A DNA stretch of 60,502 nucleotides from NCBI RefSeq assembly GCF_000315625.1, contig NW_005434512.1:31951-92452 (forward strand), given 5' to 3'. Every line of letters starts with the position of its first letter. Within the stretch, counting starts at the first letter, position 1. Below the pieces are notes generated by a model that made no database searches, was not told where the DNA came from, and saw nothing but the letters and a program-made list of their open reading frames with translations. Shown here piece after piece: positions 33,866-45,114 of this stretch. The translations under genes and the position numbers were made by a program. Origin of the DNA: Guillardia theta CCMP2712 (taxonomy: Eukaryota > Cryptophyceae > Pyrenomonadales > Geminigeraceae).

Positions 33866-35099
33866 GAGAGTTCAATCACAACATGCCTCAAGTCTCATCA
33901 AGAGAGAGTATGAAGGCAGTCGATTTGGCCGCAGGATTCCATTTCCAAGGAACGCAGATCACAAATTGTATGGAGCAGTTGCAACCATATCAAAATAGGT
34001 GAAAGATGATGAGAATTTCTTGTAATGACCATAAACTGAGTCTCTACATGCTGGGAAGACCCTCAAACATTCAAGTAACTGTTCCACCAAATGATGTACC
34101 AACCTAGCAGCGCATGCTTGCTCCCTCTTCTTCCTTCACCTCTTATCTCTCCCTCTTCCTTCTTCCGACTCTCTCCTCTTCCCTCTCAGCTTTCCCCTTC
34201 ATCCCCTCTCCCCCTCCTGCTTCCTCCTTCATGAATTGCCATCGGTCGCATTCTTATTGCACCCTACCCCTGCCATTCCCTCAGCTATCACCCCACCCCC
34301 TGAGACCCACTTTCCCAGCAAATACCCCCTTTGCAACCCGTCACTTCTCACCCCAAGCATTCAGATAGAAAATAGCCTGGATGGAGGGGTGGGTAGTCAC
34401 CCCCACCCCCTTCATGGCCATGCAGACACCTATTCCATGCTCCGTCACCCACCCCCTAAATATGGAGGAATACTCGGAGCAAGAGGGGGTGCTTACCGAG
34501 CGTCATTCCAACCAGCAATGGGGACTATTTGGATCTTTGAGGGTCCCTTATGTTTTAGTACCCCTTATAATTACCAAAAGTACCCACCCATTCGACTTCA
34601 TTTTGATGACCCCTGGGATTTGTACCCCTTCCCACACTACCCACCCCAACATCCCTACACAGCGCTCTAATTGTCATTGCCGCACAGCTCCCTATGCATG
34701 GAAATTTTATGCCAAGGAGGAGAGGACGAGGAAGAGGACGAGGACGAGGACATGGAGATAGACTAGGAAGAGGACGACAATGTCCACATGGATCAGGAAG
34801 AGGAAGAGGAGAATGAGGTGAAGGTGAAGGTAAGAGGGACCGGACGAAGGAGGTAAAAGGCGAAACAAGTACCGGAGATCAAACATGTGATAGAGGTCAG
34901 GTGCACAGAATGAAAAGGTCAGATGAAAGCCACTTTTCTTCCTATGAAAGCTTGCTGACCTCCTAGATGTCGTCTAACAACACCTTAAGACTTCAAGGCT
35001 TGTTTGTTGCTGATAGTGCTCAAACAGGATGCAGTCTTGGTAGCAGATCGCCTCAAGCAGCGTCAAACACCTCAGCCAAGAACTTCTTCATGTCTGCAT
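33866..35099. other. Divergent spacer, CCACCCC-rich
   Basis: Between the EsV-1-7 gene (-) and the RhoGAP gene (+). 34100-34230 is TC-rich, 34260-34680 carries repeated ACCCCACCCC/CCACCCCC runs, and 34720-34830 is GAGGAC-rich. The 5' exon of the downstream gene probably starts within 34990-35100 but could not be fixed. Confidence 0.6.
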
Positions 35100-38000
35100 G
35101 AACCTCTTCCTTGCTCAAAGTCACGGGAGATCTTTCAAACTTCCAGCATGAGCTCAGCAGGCTTCTCGCAGATTGCTTCGAGGTTTAAGTTGCGACACAA
35201 ACGGGATCGCACCTCTGACACAGGTAAGACAAGGTGAAGACGAGGGCGAGGACGAGGACGAGATCATGATGATGACGACGACAATAGAGGAGATGGTGAT
35301 GGTGACAATTGAACAGAGGCCTTCACGTCGTTTCGGAAACACCTTAAAGTTTCTCGGTCGCGGCTCGAGGACTTGAAGTCGGCGTCCTTATCGCGGATAG
35401 AGCAGCACAGGTGACTCGTCGCCTCCTCCTCTTCTGGCTCAATCAACCTTGACAGGAACGAGGGTCAGCACAAGTGGGCAGACTCGCTGCTGAGCTATGG
35501 CGAGCATCATGGAGGCCAGCTAGGGGAGCTGCTGATGGAGATGGGAAGGTGGGAAGGAGGAGAGGAAGAGCTGACTAGCATGTGATCCTCTGGTGGAGCA
35601 GAGCTCAGAGTCGGCTGGAGCAGGAGCGAGGGGCGCAGCTTGCGTCAGCTCAAGAGCGCTTCCTGCAGTCGGTGACGGAGATCCTCGACGTTCACTTCAG
35701 CAGGGTTCACAACAAGAAGATGCTGCTATACTCATACAGGTGGTCGAAAGGAGAAGAGATGCTGTTAGGTGGAGAAACTGACATGGAAGGCTAACAGAGG
35801 AGCCGTCGACGAGGCCTCGAGCAAGGTGAAGCATTACCGGCAGAAGATGAAAAGCGGGAAATCGCGGCAGGAGGCGAAAGTGAATAGCGAGAGGATGTTT
35901 TCTGTTCCCTCAAGTGCTCTCAGATGGAGTCTTCTATCCGCGACTACATCCAGGCCGAGAACTCTTACGCGCGTCTCAACTCGGAGATCATGACCAGGTT
36001 TGTCACCTGAGACCCTCCTGCTCCTCCTCATCCTCCCCCACTTCTCGATCCACCAACCGCCACCACCACTACCTCCTACTCCTTCATCCTCATCCTCATC
36101 CTCATCCTCATCCTCGTCCTCATCCTCATCCCCCTATTGCTGTCCTGCTGACAAGCTGTCATGGTGGCGCTAACAGCATCATGGAACTCGAAGCGCAAAC
36201 AGGTTTCGAGCAAGAGAGGGAGAGGAGGGGTAGAAGGGAGACGGAGTAGAAGTGAAGGAGGGAGACCTGCCACTTACATGTGCTTGCAATTTAGGATTTA
36301 CGATCATGCAGTCAGCTGCTTCTTTCCTCCTCACAGAAACACAGATCTTGAACGGTAGGACAGTGTCCTCCCCTCCCCTCCCCTCCCCTCAAACTTTTCT
36401 CTCTTCTCCTCTCCAACTTTTCTCTCCTCTCCTCTCATAATCTTCTCTCCTCTCCTCTCCTACTCTTTTCTCTTCTCCCCTCCTACTCTTTTCCCTTCTT
36501 CTTTCTTCTTCCCTTGTACTCTTTTCTGTCTTGTCGGTCACTTCGGTTCCGCAGATTCTCTCCTGGCTCTGGAAGATCTCAAGCGCCCGATCCAACAATT
36601 TCTAGCCAAGTTCGAGGAGAGCAGGTGAGCCTTTGCTGGATGGAACAGCGAAGGGAGGGATGGGAGTATGATGAGAGTTAAGGAGGTCGAGAAGGCAAGA
36701 GGAAAGAGAGGGGGGGGAGGATCAGGTTCGACTGAGGAGGGGTTCAGGTTCCCGGTCGAGCAGCTTCTGTCCGACTCGCTGCCAGCTGAAGTGAACAAGG
36801 AGGAGGCGGAAACAATGATGGAGGTCCCATATGAGTCCCTTCCCAGCTCACTGACGCCATCGTTCACTGCCACAGCATCCTCCTCTCCTCCTCTCCTCCT
36901 CTCCTCTTTTGGTCGTCTCCTCCTCCGCTCCTTCCCTCTTCTCCACGTTTTTGTGACAAGCTCGTTCAGGTCCTGGACCGCGTCTGCCGGCTGCAAGTAG
37001 AGCGAGGAAGCGACGGCAGCATGTCGGGGCACCGTCTTCTGTCCTTGACCAGCAGGTCCCCACCTGAGATGCGCAGCTGCTGCTGACTCGCTGCAGGACA
37101 ATGAAGCGACAAGCGCAGGAGAGCGGGGACGTGACGGAGCTCCGAGCCCAGCAGACCTCCAGCTCCCTCCCATGCTCGACCTCACAGCAAGTCACTCACT
37201 CTCACGTATTCGGGCAGCTGCTGGAGCAGATCCCGTCGAAACGGCCGGCAAGGAGCGCAGAGGAGGAGATCATCTCTATCCCCGACGACTTGTCGCAGGC
37301 GCCCTGGGTGGTGCAGGAGATCTGCTGGGCCCTGGATGAGAGGGTCGTCGGAGTTGAGGTTGAGATCGAGCCTCCTCCTCCTCCCCCTTCCCCTCCGTCC
37401 TCCAATCTCATCCTCCTTTTCCTTATCTGGCCCTCTCCGCTTGACTCACTCTCTTCTTCTCGTGACTGTCCAGAGCATCTTCACAGAGGCTCGGGACCCA
37501 AAGCGCATCCAACAGGTGGAAGAGGAGAGGAGAGGAGAGGAGAGGAGAGGAGAGGAGAGGAGAGGAGAGGAGAGGAGGGTCAGGAGCACGTGAGTGGGTT
37601 CTAACGTGAGTTGAAGGCGAAGGAGGACATCCAAGAGAAAGATCACCTCTGCTTGAAAAGCTACTCGATGCTCGAGCTGTCTCTGCTGCTTAAGGTTCCT
37701 GTGCCTCTCCCTCCCCTCCTCCCTCTTCCTCGTCCTCTCTCCCATCTCACTCGCACTCCCGTTCCTGAGCTCCTTGCAGACTTTCTTGATGGACTTACCG
37801 GACCCTCTCATCCCTCACAGTATCCTCCCCTTCTGCTCCTCCCTCCCTCATGTTTGTCAGGTCTCGACGCGAAGGTGGAGGAAACGTCGAACTTGGTGCT
37901 GCAGCTGAGAAGAAGAGACCCTAAGCAAGCAGTAGACCTTGTGAAGCTCTTGAAGGTCAGTATCCTCCTCCTCCTGATGCTGCTTGCTGCTTGTTCCTCT

Positions 38001-38403
38001 CCACTCCTCCTCACTTTCCTTGCGTAGGACCCCACCTTATCTCAGCAGCTCTCTCAGCTCATCTCCTTCCTACCGCAACGAAATTTGGCGACACTCAAGG
38101 TGGGGACGGTGGGGAGAGGCGGCGACGGAGGAGGAGGAGGAGTTTGGGTGGCGGGGTGGGATTGCGAGGAGAGGAGCGGAGAGGAGACGTGTCGTAAGCT
38201 ACCGCAGAGGATGCGAACGACTCTGGTGCGGCTGATGCGACGGACCAAGGAGGAGGAGACGAACATGCGCAACTTCAGCGTCCGCTTGGGCCCCTGCGTT
38301 TGTCGTCCGAGGGACTCAGTCAGCCTCACCAAAATCTTCAAGTGAGAGAAAACGAGGAGACACCTGAATATCCTTTCAACGTCCTCTTCCTCCTCCTCCT
38401 CAT

Positions 38404-38484
<81 letters not shown>

Positions 38485-39852
38485 CCCTCCACCACTGAAG
38501 CCTCTCCTTGCCTCTCTTCTGATCCTTTCTCTCCACCTGCTTCTCCCGCGTGCCTGCCCTTCTCTTGTCCTCTTTCTGTCAGCTCAACTCACTCTCCCTC
38601 ACTTCTTCTCTCACGCTTCTCCAGCTTCGCGCAGGTCGGTGCTCTCTTTCTCTTCCACGTCCTCTCCCTGCGCGAGCTGCCCAAGTCTCGAGGGTCCCAG
38701 GAGCTCTTGGAGGGAGGTGGAAGCCCGCAGCTTCTTCCTACTGACCCTCTCTCACGGCCAGGAAGCTTCTCCTCCAAGGTCTCCGCCGTCCTCTACTCCT
38801 TCTCCTCCTCCTCCTCTTCCCCCTCCCTCCTTCCCCAACCCTCCCCCTCCCTCCTCCTCCTCCTCCTTCTCCTGTCCCTCCCTGCCTCCTCCTTTTCTAC
38901 TTCCTTCCTCGATTGTCCATTTGTCCCCTCCTCTACCCGCTGACCAACGCGCAGGGAAGCAAGCAAGGAGAGGCCTTGGAGGTTCAACTTCAATGGACGG
39001 GCGAAGGCTCCGAGCATGCAGGGCTGGAGGGAAGCGGCCGAGAGCCGGAAGCAGCTGCAAGCAGCCACGACGAGGCAGCAGGAGGAGAGGAGGAAGGGCT
39101 GCAGGAGGAAGAATGTTTCGCGGGGACAAGCTTCCGAGCTGATCAGTGGAAGACTTTCAAGATCGAGGAGGGGGAAGAGTCGTCTGCTGCCTCCCTGCAT
39201 TCTGAGAACTGTATGCCGGCACAGGAGGAGGCGGGCGGAGGAGGAAGAGAAGAGAGCGGGGGAGGAGGAGGAGAGAGCGACTACACGGGGACCCTCAAGT
39301 CTCAGGCGATGACGGAGGCGTCTGCTGCTGCATCGTCTTCCCTCTGGCACTCGCTGACCCCAACGGCCAAGGACCGCAACTCCAAGGCTCTCCTCCACAG
39401 ACGCTGCCGGTCCCCTGCGGCCTCGAGAAGTTCATGACTGATGACGTGGCAGGTCGGGTGATGGAGACGTTTACGGCAAGGCCTGCTATGTGTCGACCAA
39501 CCCCTTTGATAGTCCACGCATCCCTTCCCCAAGGTCTGCACGCTGTGAACTCCTTTCTTCACTACTTTCCCTGTCCCTTTCCTTCTTAACTCACTCACAC
39601 ACACTCTCTCTCTCACTCACTCCTTCGTCGTTTCCTCAAATTTCTTCCTTGCGTGTACCCACAAGTAGTTGCAGAATCGACGAAATTGTGGCGACGCCGA
39701 CGAGGCAGCAGGGGCGGCTGGTGGGGTGGGAGGAAGCCTCATCGTTCCTTGTGGAGACGGGTGGAGGGAGGGGTGAAGCGAAAGTGAGTGGGGGGCATGC
39801 GATCACAGTCAGTCGAGGGTTGCAGGAGCGGGAGCAGAGCGACACGCTCTGA
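35100..39852 (+). CDS. Helical (BAR-like) plus RhoGAP-domain protein
   Basis: Many exons. N-terminal helical pieces: TSSLLKVTGDLSNFQHELSR (about 35101), AFTSFRKHLKVSRSRLEDLK and SASLSRIEQHR (about 35320-35411), RLEQERGAQLASAQERFLQS (about 35612), WKANRGAVDEASSKVKHYR, ESSIRDYIQAENSYARLNSE (about 35925), LLALEDLKRPIQQFLAKFEE (about 36560). The arrangement suggests an F-BAR-type membrane-binding coiled coil. The RhoGAP core: SQAPWVVQEICWALDERVVG (about 37294), ESIFTEARDPKRIQQ (37473), MLELSLLLK joined to TFLMDLPDPLIPH (37779-37818), LISFLPQRNLATL (about 38055), NMRNFSVRLGPCVCRP (about 38262). The C-terminal part is low-complexity Ser/Glu/Gly and ends IDEIVATPTRQQGRLVGWEE, SRGLQEREQSDTL, stop at 39850-39852. 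RhoGAPs switch off Rho-family GTPases; here the usual arginine-finger position reads Thr. The start and several 3' exons are uncertain. Confidence 0.72.
36085..36135 (+). repeat. (TCCTCA)n hexamer repeat in an intron
   Basis: About eight CATCCT/TCCTCA hexamers inside an intron of the RhoGAP gene between the exons ending SEIMTR and starting MELEAQ. Confidence 0.85.
37517..37575 (+). repeat. (GGAGA)n repeat in an intron
   Basis: About ten GGAGA pentamers directly after the donor that follows the exon ending KRIQQ. Confidence 0.85.
38397..38482 (+). repeat. (ATC)n(AGC)n compound trinucleotide repeat in an intron
   Basis: About eight ATC triplets followed by about twenty AGC triplets, pure in the second part. 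It lies in an intron after the exon ending DSVSLTKIFK of the RhoGAP gene. Confidence 0.92.
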
Positions 39853-40012
39853 TGGCTGGAGGGCTGCAAGGTGTACATACCAGACATGAACTTGTAATGG
39901 AAGTTAAACAAACAGTCGCATCCTCCTCCCCTGCTGCTCCTCTCGCTTGCTGGCAGCTGATGCTTCTCGAGGAAGTAGGAAAGCTCTTCACGCAACTTTG
40001 CACTGGGGATCG
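39853..40012. other. Short convergent spacer
   Basis: Separates the stops of the RhoGAP gene (+) and the glycine-rich gene (-). Nothing else seen. Confidence 0.6.
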
Positions 40013-41342
40013 TCAGTTTGCATCGCCCACCAGGAAGCCAGCACCCTCGCCCGAGCCAGAGCCCACAAAGACTCCCTTGCCCGATCCTGTTCCGTTGGAG
40101 ACGCTCACGTCGCTGCCAGATCCTTCGCCATGCCCGGCCGTCAAGTCAGTTCCCGACAGCTCGCCGTTATCTCCTGCGATGTCGGAGCCTGAGACGTGGC
40201 CATCGCCGACGATCACGTCCGTTCCTGATCCTTGACCGTTTCCAATGTTCAACATGGTGCCAGACCCGTAGCCGTCCGTAACGCTGATCCCCGTCCCCGA
40301 CCCTGACCCGGACACGATGAACATGTCGTGCCCCTCATAGTTCTCCAGGATGCCCTTCCCTTCCACGAACCCATCGCCGACAGTGATCATGTGCCCGGAG
40401 CCAACGCCCTTCCCAACCGATACCATCATCCCTGTCCCGTCACCAGAGCCAGCGAACATGCCCGTTCCCATGCCTTCGCCGGTTCCCGCCGTCACGCCAT
40501 CGCCGTTGACAACTCCCTTGCTGACCGTCACGCCATCGCCTGAGCCGATGCCGTTGGCCACGTGGATTCCAGCACCTGCGGCCAGTGAGCGACGCACCTC
40601 TCCCTCCCTTTCCTTCCCTCTCCCTCTTCCTCCCCCCCTTCCTCGCCCTCTCCCTCCCTCTCCCTCCATCGCACTCACCGACAACTTCGCCAGTCTGAAA
40701 GTCAGCGCCAGCTCCTTGAGCAGCGACGTCGCCGTTACCCATCACTTGCTCGTTGCCGGCGAAGTTCTTGATGTGATGGTACGAGGCTCCAGCAGTGACT
40801 GGAGGAGACGAGCTGTCGTCCGTAGTTGCCACTACAAACCCTGGCTCGCTAGCTGGTTGTGCTGCTGGTGCTGGTGCTGCTGGTGCTGGTGCTGCTGGTG
40901 CTGCTGGTGCTGGTGAGTCAGCAGCCGGAGCAGTCGATGCCAGAACTTGTGTGCGAGCATACAGAGAGCTCTGCTTGCGAGAGGCAGCTTTGATCATGGT
41001 TTCAGCGAGAGAGATCTGCTCGGGCGTCGAGAGTGAGTGCCAATGCGCATTGGCTGCAAGAAGTTTCGCATCCGTTTGCTGTAGGAGCAAGGAGGTTATC
41101 GACAGAACAGAAGGAGGAGCAAAGATCACGTTGGACGTGGAGATGATCATGGCGACAGCTGTGAGCGCGAGAGAGACAAGCACGGCTCCAACAAATGCAG
41201 TCAGACGATGATCAGCTGTTGGCCGTCTGACTCCAACAGCATCGAATGCCTGCGAGAAGAGAAGGAGTGAGTCACTATTTATCTCTACCTACAACCCTGG
41301 TCGACACCCTCACAGCACCTCAGAGCATCTCCCTTCCATCAT
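40013..41342 (-). CDS. Anchored glycine-rich short-repeat protein
   Basis: A likely start at 41342 (MMEGRCSE) splices in frame to AFDAVGVRRPTADHRL (about 41250), followed by a hydrophobic anchor FVGAVLVSLALTAVAMI. Next come a helical segment, an Ala/Pro tract (APAAPAPAAPAPAAQ) and KNFAGNEQVMGNGDVAAQGA. One intron (about 40690-40578) leads to the final exon of about 185 residues made almost entirely of short G-x-G-x-x-[VI]-x-V units, e.g. NGIGSGDGVTVSKG, GKGVGSGHMITVGDG, GNGQGSGTDVIVGDG, ending GAGFLVGDAN, stop 40013-40015. The regular Gly/Asp/Ser turns with alternating V/I suggest a beta-solenoid or fibrous secreted domain. The family is not recognised; an extracellular coat or adhesive role is only a guess. 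Confidence 0.72.
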
Positions 41343-42187
41343 GACAGCAAACTTTTCTCACGATTACTCTACGTCCTTACCCACAGCCTCATCATCTTCA
41401 TCATGTCATCAGCTCTTCTTATCTTCTCTCTCCCGTTGGTTCAGAACCTCCCTCAGTGCCCTGCTCGGCCCAGTTCCTCCTGCCTCCACACGCTTCTCGG
41501 CACGTTTCACTTTCCTTCTCTCATCTTTCGTTTCTCATTATTCCATACCTCAAGGTCTCTGCTCTCCAACGCGCCATAGACGACCGACGGCGCTGCTTCC
41601 GTGCCCATCCCTCGCGCCATCGTCGCCTTCTATTTTCGGCTCACCCGAAATATCAACCAGCACCCACCCCTACAACCCAACTCTGTCTTTCCCACCCCTA
41701 CTTAAGACCCCAGATACCACCCGTGGTACTACCGTATCAGCTACAAGGCTTGACTCTACCCCCGGGGGCCCCCAAGGGCTTTCTGCCGGGGCCCCGGGCC
41801 GACAGTGCGGGTTGACCTCATCCCCCCTCATACCATGATCTATCAACTTGGCAAACAGCCGCTGAGGCCAGCCAGTGGCAGCGCTGAGCGGCACCCGGCA
41901 GGCTGCAAGTTCGGAAGCCTGGGAGGGCCATCGCTGGCCTACTAGCCTACTAGGCTGAGGCCCGGGCCGCCCGGGCCTCAGGCTCGGGCTGATCCGAACT
42001 GAACTTCGGAACTTCGGAACTTGGCTCAGCGCTCGGGGCCGCGCCGGGCCGCCCGGTGGCAGAGGGACCACTGAGTCCGCCTCAAAGAAGACATGGTTCA
42101 TACGAGGACCCCTACCTACTATTGTGCAGCTCAATACACCGGTGTGTTCTCATGCGATCGTCAGCGAAATCAGCCTGTGGAACCGAA
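41343..42187. other. Divergent spacer with GC-rich palindromes
   Basis: Upstream of the glycine-rich gene (-) and the PITH gene (+). 41745-41810 holds GGGGGCCCCC-type runs. 41938-41968 and 41956-41980 contain adjacent odd palindromes. 41996-42030 repeats GAACTTCGGAACTT. No coding segment is supported. Confidence 0.65.
41956..41980. repeat. Perfect palindrome, 12-bp arms around a single base
   Basis: TGAGGCCCGGGC and its reverse complement flank one C. It is directly preceded by another odd palindrome, AGCCTA-C-TAGGCT at about 41944-41956. Both are in the GC-rich spacer. Confidence 0.9.
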
Positions 42188-42271
42188 ATGGAGGATTTAT
42201 ATGATCACGTCGAGAGGAAACAGGTGAAGAAGGGGGGGGGAGGAGGGGGAGGAAGATGGAAGGAGGAAGGG

Positions 42272-42306
<35 letters not shown>

Positions 42307-43492
42307 GACAGAGACAGAGACAGAGACAGAGACAGAGACAGAGACAGAGACAGAGACAGAGACAGAGACAGAGACAGAGAGACAGAGACAGAGACAGAGA
42401 CAGAGACAGAGACAGAGACAGAGACAGAGACAGAGACAGAGACAGAGACAGAGACAGACAGAGACAGAGACAGAGACAGAGACAGAGACAGAGACAGAGA
42501 CAGAGACAGAGACAGACAGAGACAGAGACAGAGACAGAGAGAGACAGAGACAGAGACAGAGACAGAGACAGAGAGACAGAGAGACAGAGAGACAGAGAGA
42601 GACAGATACAAATGTTCAGCAAACGAATTTGTTGAAATGTTTTGCAGTGCGAATGTCTCAATGCAGATGAATCGTTTCCACTGTCAAACGCAATAGACCG
42701 CGAGGCGAGAGAAGATGACGAGAAGTTTCTCAAGAGCGACTGTATGATTCAATCGCCTGGTCTATTTCACTGACGGCGAGCAGGCGACGCGCAGCTTTTG
42801 CTTCACATCGCCTTTCAGCAAGTGAGGTACCTCAACGCCTGTATGCTTCGCTTACCTGCAAGTGACAGATCGTCAAGATTCACTCGATTGTGAGGAGAAG
42901 AGTGCGGTCTGCTCGATGACCGTGATGTTTTATCAGGTCATCTACACATGCCAGAAGCATCGCGCGGTAGGGCCGAAGAAGATTGCTCTGTTTGTCAACA
43001 AACCCCACCTAGACTTCAGCAGCTGTGAATCCGAGAAAACCTCTCAGGTCAGCCGTTAAGCGTTTTTGTCCCTGTGTTGACACTTGCGAGCAGGAGATGG
43101 AACTGACCGATGACTTGCTTGACGGCAGACCGTTGGAGCTCAAGTTTACTTCCTTTCAGAATGTTTCGAGGTAACATTCTGAAAGAAGGTTGAGGGGGAT
43201 GAAAGTGAGGTCGCTGGCCAGTCTTTCTATCCTCGTCAAGGGGAACATGAGCGGCGATGAAGACGAACCGACCATCATTAGCAAGCTTTCCTTCCTTGGC
43301 TTCACCACCAACATCGAAGTGAGTGAAGACAAGGAAAAGGACTCGAGGTGTCTAGAGCTCATTGGCTGGCAGGGGAGAAAGCGAACTCTTGAAGAGCAGA
43401 AGGCCGCATGTGAGCTCACATGCTCAACGTCTTGTTTCTACTCGACGAACCCACTGACAAGTCTGTCTGACCAGCTGCCGGCGATTGGCTGA
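42188..43492 (+). CDS. PITH-domain protein (TXNL1 C-terminal type) without thioredoxin domain
   Basis: Exon 1 (42188-42223) encodes MEDLYDHVERKQ and is followed by an intron filled with (GACAGA)n. Exon 2 starts at 42648 with CECLNADESFPLSNAID and ends in the SDC codon. Later exons give DAQLLLHIAFQQ, IVKIHSI (a 21-nt exon), VGPKKIALFVNKPHLDFSSC, EMELTDDLLDGRPLELKF, TSFQNVSR and SLASLSILVKGN...ISKLSFLGFTTNIE, then a tail to the stop at 43490-43492. The CECLN start, SDCD-x-QLL, GPK-x-[IV]-x-[LI]-F-[VI]-N and KFQNV-type motifs are those of the PITH domain that binds the 26S proteasome in TXNL1. The usual N-terminal thioredoxin fold with its CGPC motif is absent; only 12 residues precede the PITH domain. 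The last exon boundary (43331) may carry a 54-bp intron or be retained. Confidence 0.88.
42272..42609 (+). repeat. (GACAGA)n microsatellite in intron 1 of the PITH gene
   Basis: Starts as GACA tetramers, then becomes mostly GACAGA hexamers with occasional extra GA. It fills most of intron 1 and lies after the donor CAG|GTGAAG at 42224. Confidence 0.93.
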
Positions 43493-45114
43493 ACCCAAAG
43501 TAGGGACGGAGAGAATTGCAAGGGGAAGCAGAACGCAGAAGCACCTGAAGGAAGGAGAGGGACGCTGAGGGAAAGATCATCGCTGGCATGTGCCTTTCAT
43601 TGTCCATATGCAGTGAGAGTGACAAGTTTACTTTAACCCCCAACATCAAAACCTTCACGTCACAGCAATATCAATTCAAAGAATCTTCGATCGTAGGTTC
43701 TCCGACATAAAAGCGAAGCTTTGATCTCGCCTTATTTCACCACAATTTCCCTGAATAGTTTGCTTCTCCATATCCCCTATCTTATTCTCCGTTACAGTTC
43801 ACTTCGTTTGTCTGCCTTGAGTTGCTCCTCCTTTCCTCTCCTGCAACGAATTTATATGATGTCTTCCTCTCTCCTCTACCTTCATGATTCTTGGTCGCTT
43901 CACTCTCCGTTTGTTTCTTCTTGCTCTGTTCTTCTCATCTGGTCTCAGACCTTGTCCTTGCTGCTTTTCTTCCCGTCCCTTTCTCTGCTCCTCCTCCTCC
44001 TATCATCCAAACTTGCCTCAGCGCTGGTTGTTGAGAATGGGGGCGCAGGGGTAGCTGAAAGGAGGGGGTGGTGAAACCTTCTGATGACGATGGGGGTGGT
44101 CTGGGGCACTTGAGGGGTGGGTGGTTTCAATCTCGCTGTATCTCTCGATCTCAAATTTCAGATACCGCGAGATTGCATCCCATACCATCCCTACCCCCAA
44201 AGGTCCCTTCCTTGGTTCTACCCTACCCTTCGATTATCTATGAAACAGTAGATAAACGGAGGGGTACATCCATAGGGAGGTAATTATGAAAGAGGGTCAA
44301 TTTTTTTGCAGGGTGGCGGTACTTTCAAAGTTCTGTAGTACCTGTATTTAATTAATGAATATATGGGGTGTAAGTCCTAGGGGTGGTATTAGGAGGGGGT
44401 AGGGGTACATGGTTTGCGTCTCATAATCTCGAGCGATCTCGCCTTCAGGGATGAAATGGCTCCAGTGAAGGACGGGGGGAGAAGAGCCTGAGGAGAGGAG
44501 AGAGGAAGCGAGGAGATGATAGCACAGGATAACACAGCATAGCACAACACAGCACAGCACAGGAAGGCAGGAGAGGAGAGGAGAGGAGAGGAGAGGAGAG
44601 CCTCAGATGAAAGGAGAGGTGAGGGGTGGATAGTGAGGTAGAAAAGCCCAAAAGAAGCAGCGAAGAGAGAATTGATGTGCAAGAGAGCGAAAGATTAACG
44701 GAGGACAGGCAGCTTTCAAGGTGGAGAAGAGACAAAACATGAAAAAAGAGGAACTGGAACGCAAGGTCAGAGATGAATGAAGAAAAGACGAAGAAAAGAC
44801 GGGTCAATTTTTTTGCAGGGTGGCGGTACTTTCAACTTTTCAAGTGGGGAGAGGAAATAAGCCCTGTAGAAACAAAGCAGGACATTTATAAGAGAATTGT
44901 GGAATAGCATCGAAGCGCAAGCAGTAGAGTAGTGAAAAGGGGAGCAAGAGGTGAGAAAGCGGATCTAAAAGAAAATATAAGATCAGCACAGCATGAGTGT
45001 GGAAACGGAGAGGGTGTGTATCTGGGGTGAAAGTGCGATTTGAGGTTAGGATGGATTGAACGAGTAGCTGCTAGATCATGTGAGAGAAGAAAGTGGTAGA
45101 GCTAGATGAGAGCT
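43493..45114. other. Gene-free spacer with direct repeats and G-rich blocks
   Basis: Between the PITH and RWP-RK genes, both on +. 43740-43990 is TC-rich. 44030-44410 has GGGGTGG runs. A 35-bp exact direct repeat occurs at 44294-44328 and 44801-44835. A GGAGA/AGAGG run is near 44570-44600 and a CACAGCACA tract near 44525-44565. No coding exon is supported. Confidence 0.65.
44294..44835. repeat. Pair of 35-bp exact direct repeats, 507 bp apart
   Basis: Copies at 44294-44328 and 44801-44835 share GGGTCAATTTTTTTGCAGGG followed by TGGCGGTACTTTCAA without a mismatch. The flanks differ. Confidence 0.92.

Noticed and set aside
42272-42609. Asp-Arg or Thr-Glu repeat protein from the GACAGA array
   Set aside because: The array is bounded by a good donor after VERKQ and an acceptor before CECLN, the conserved start of the PITH domain.
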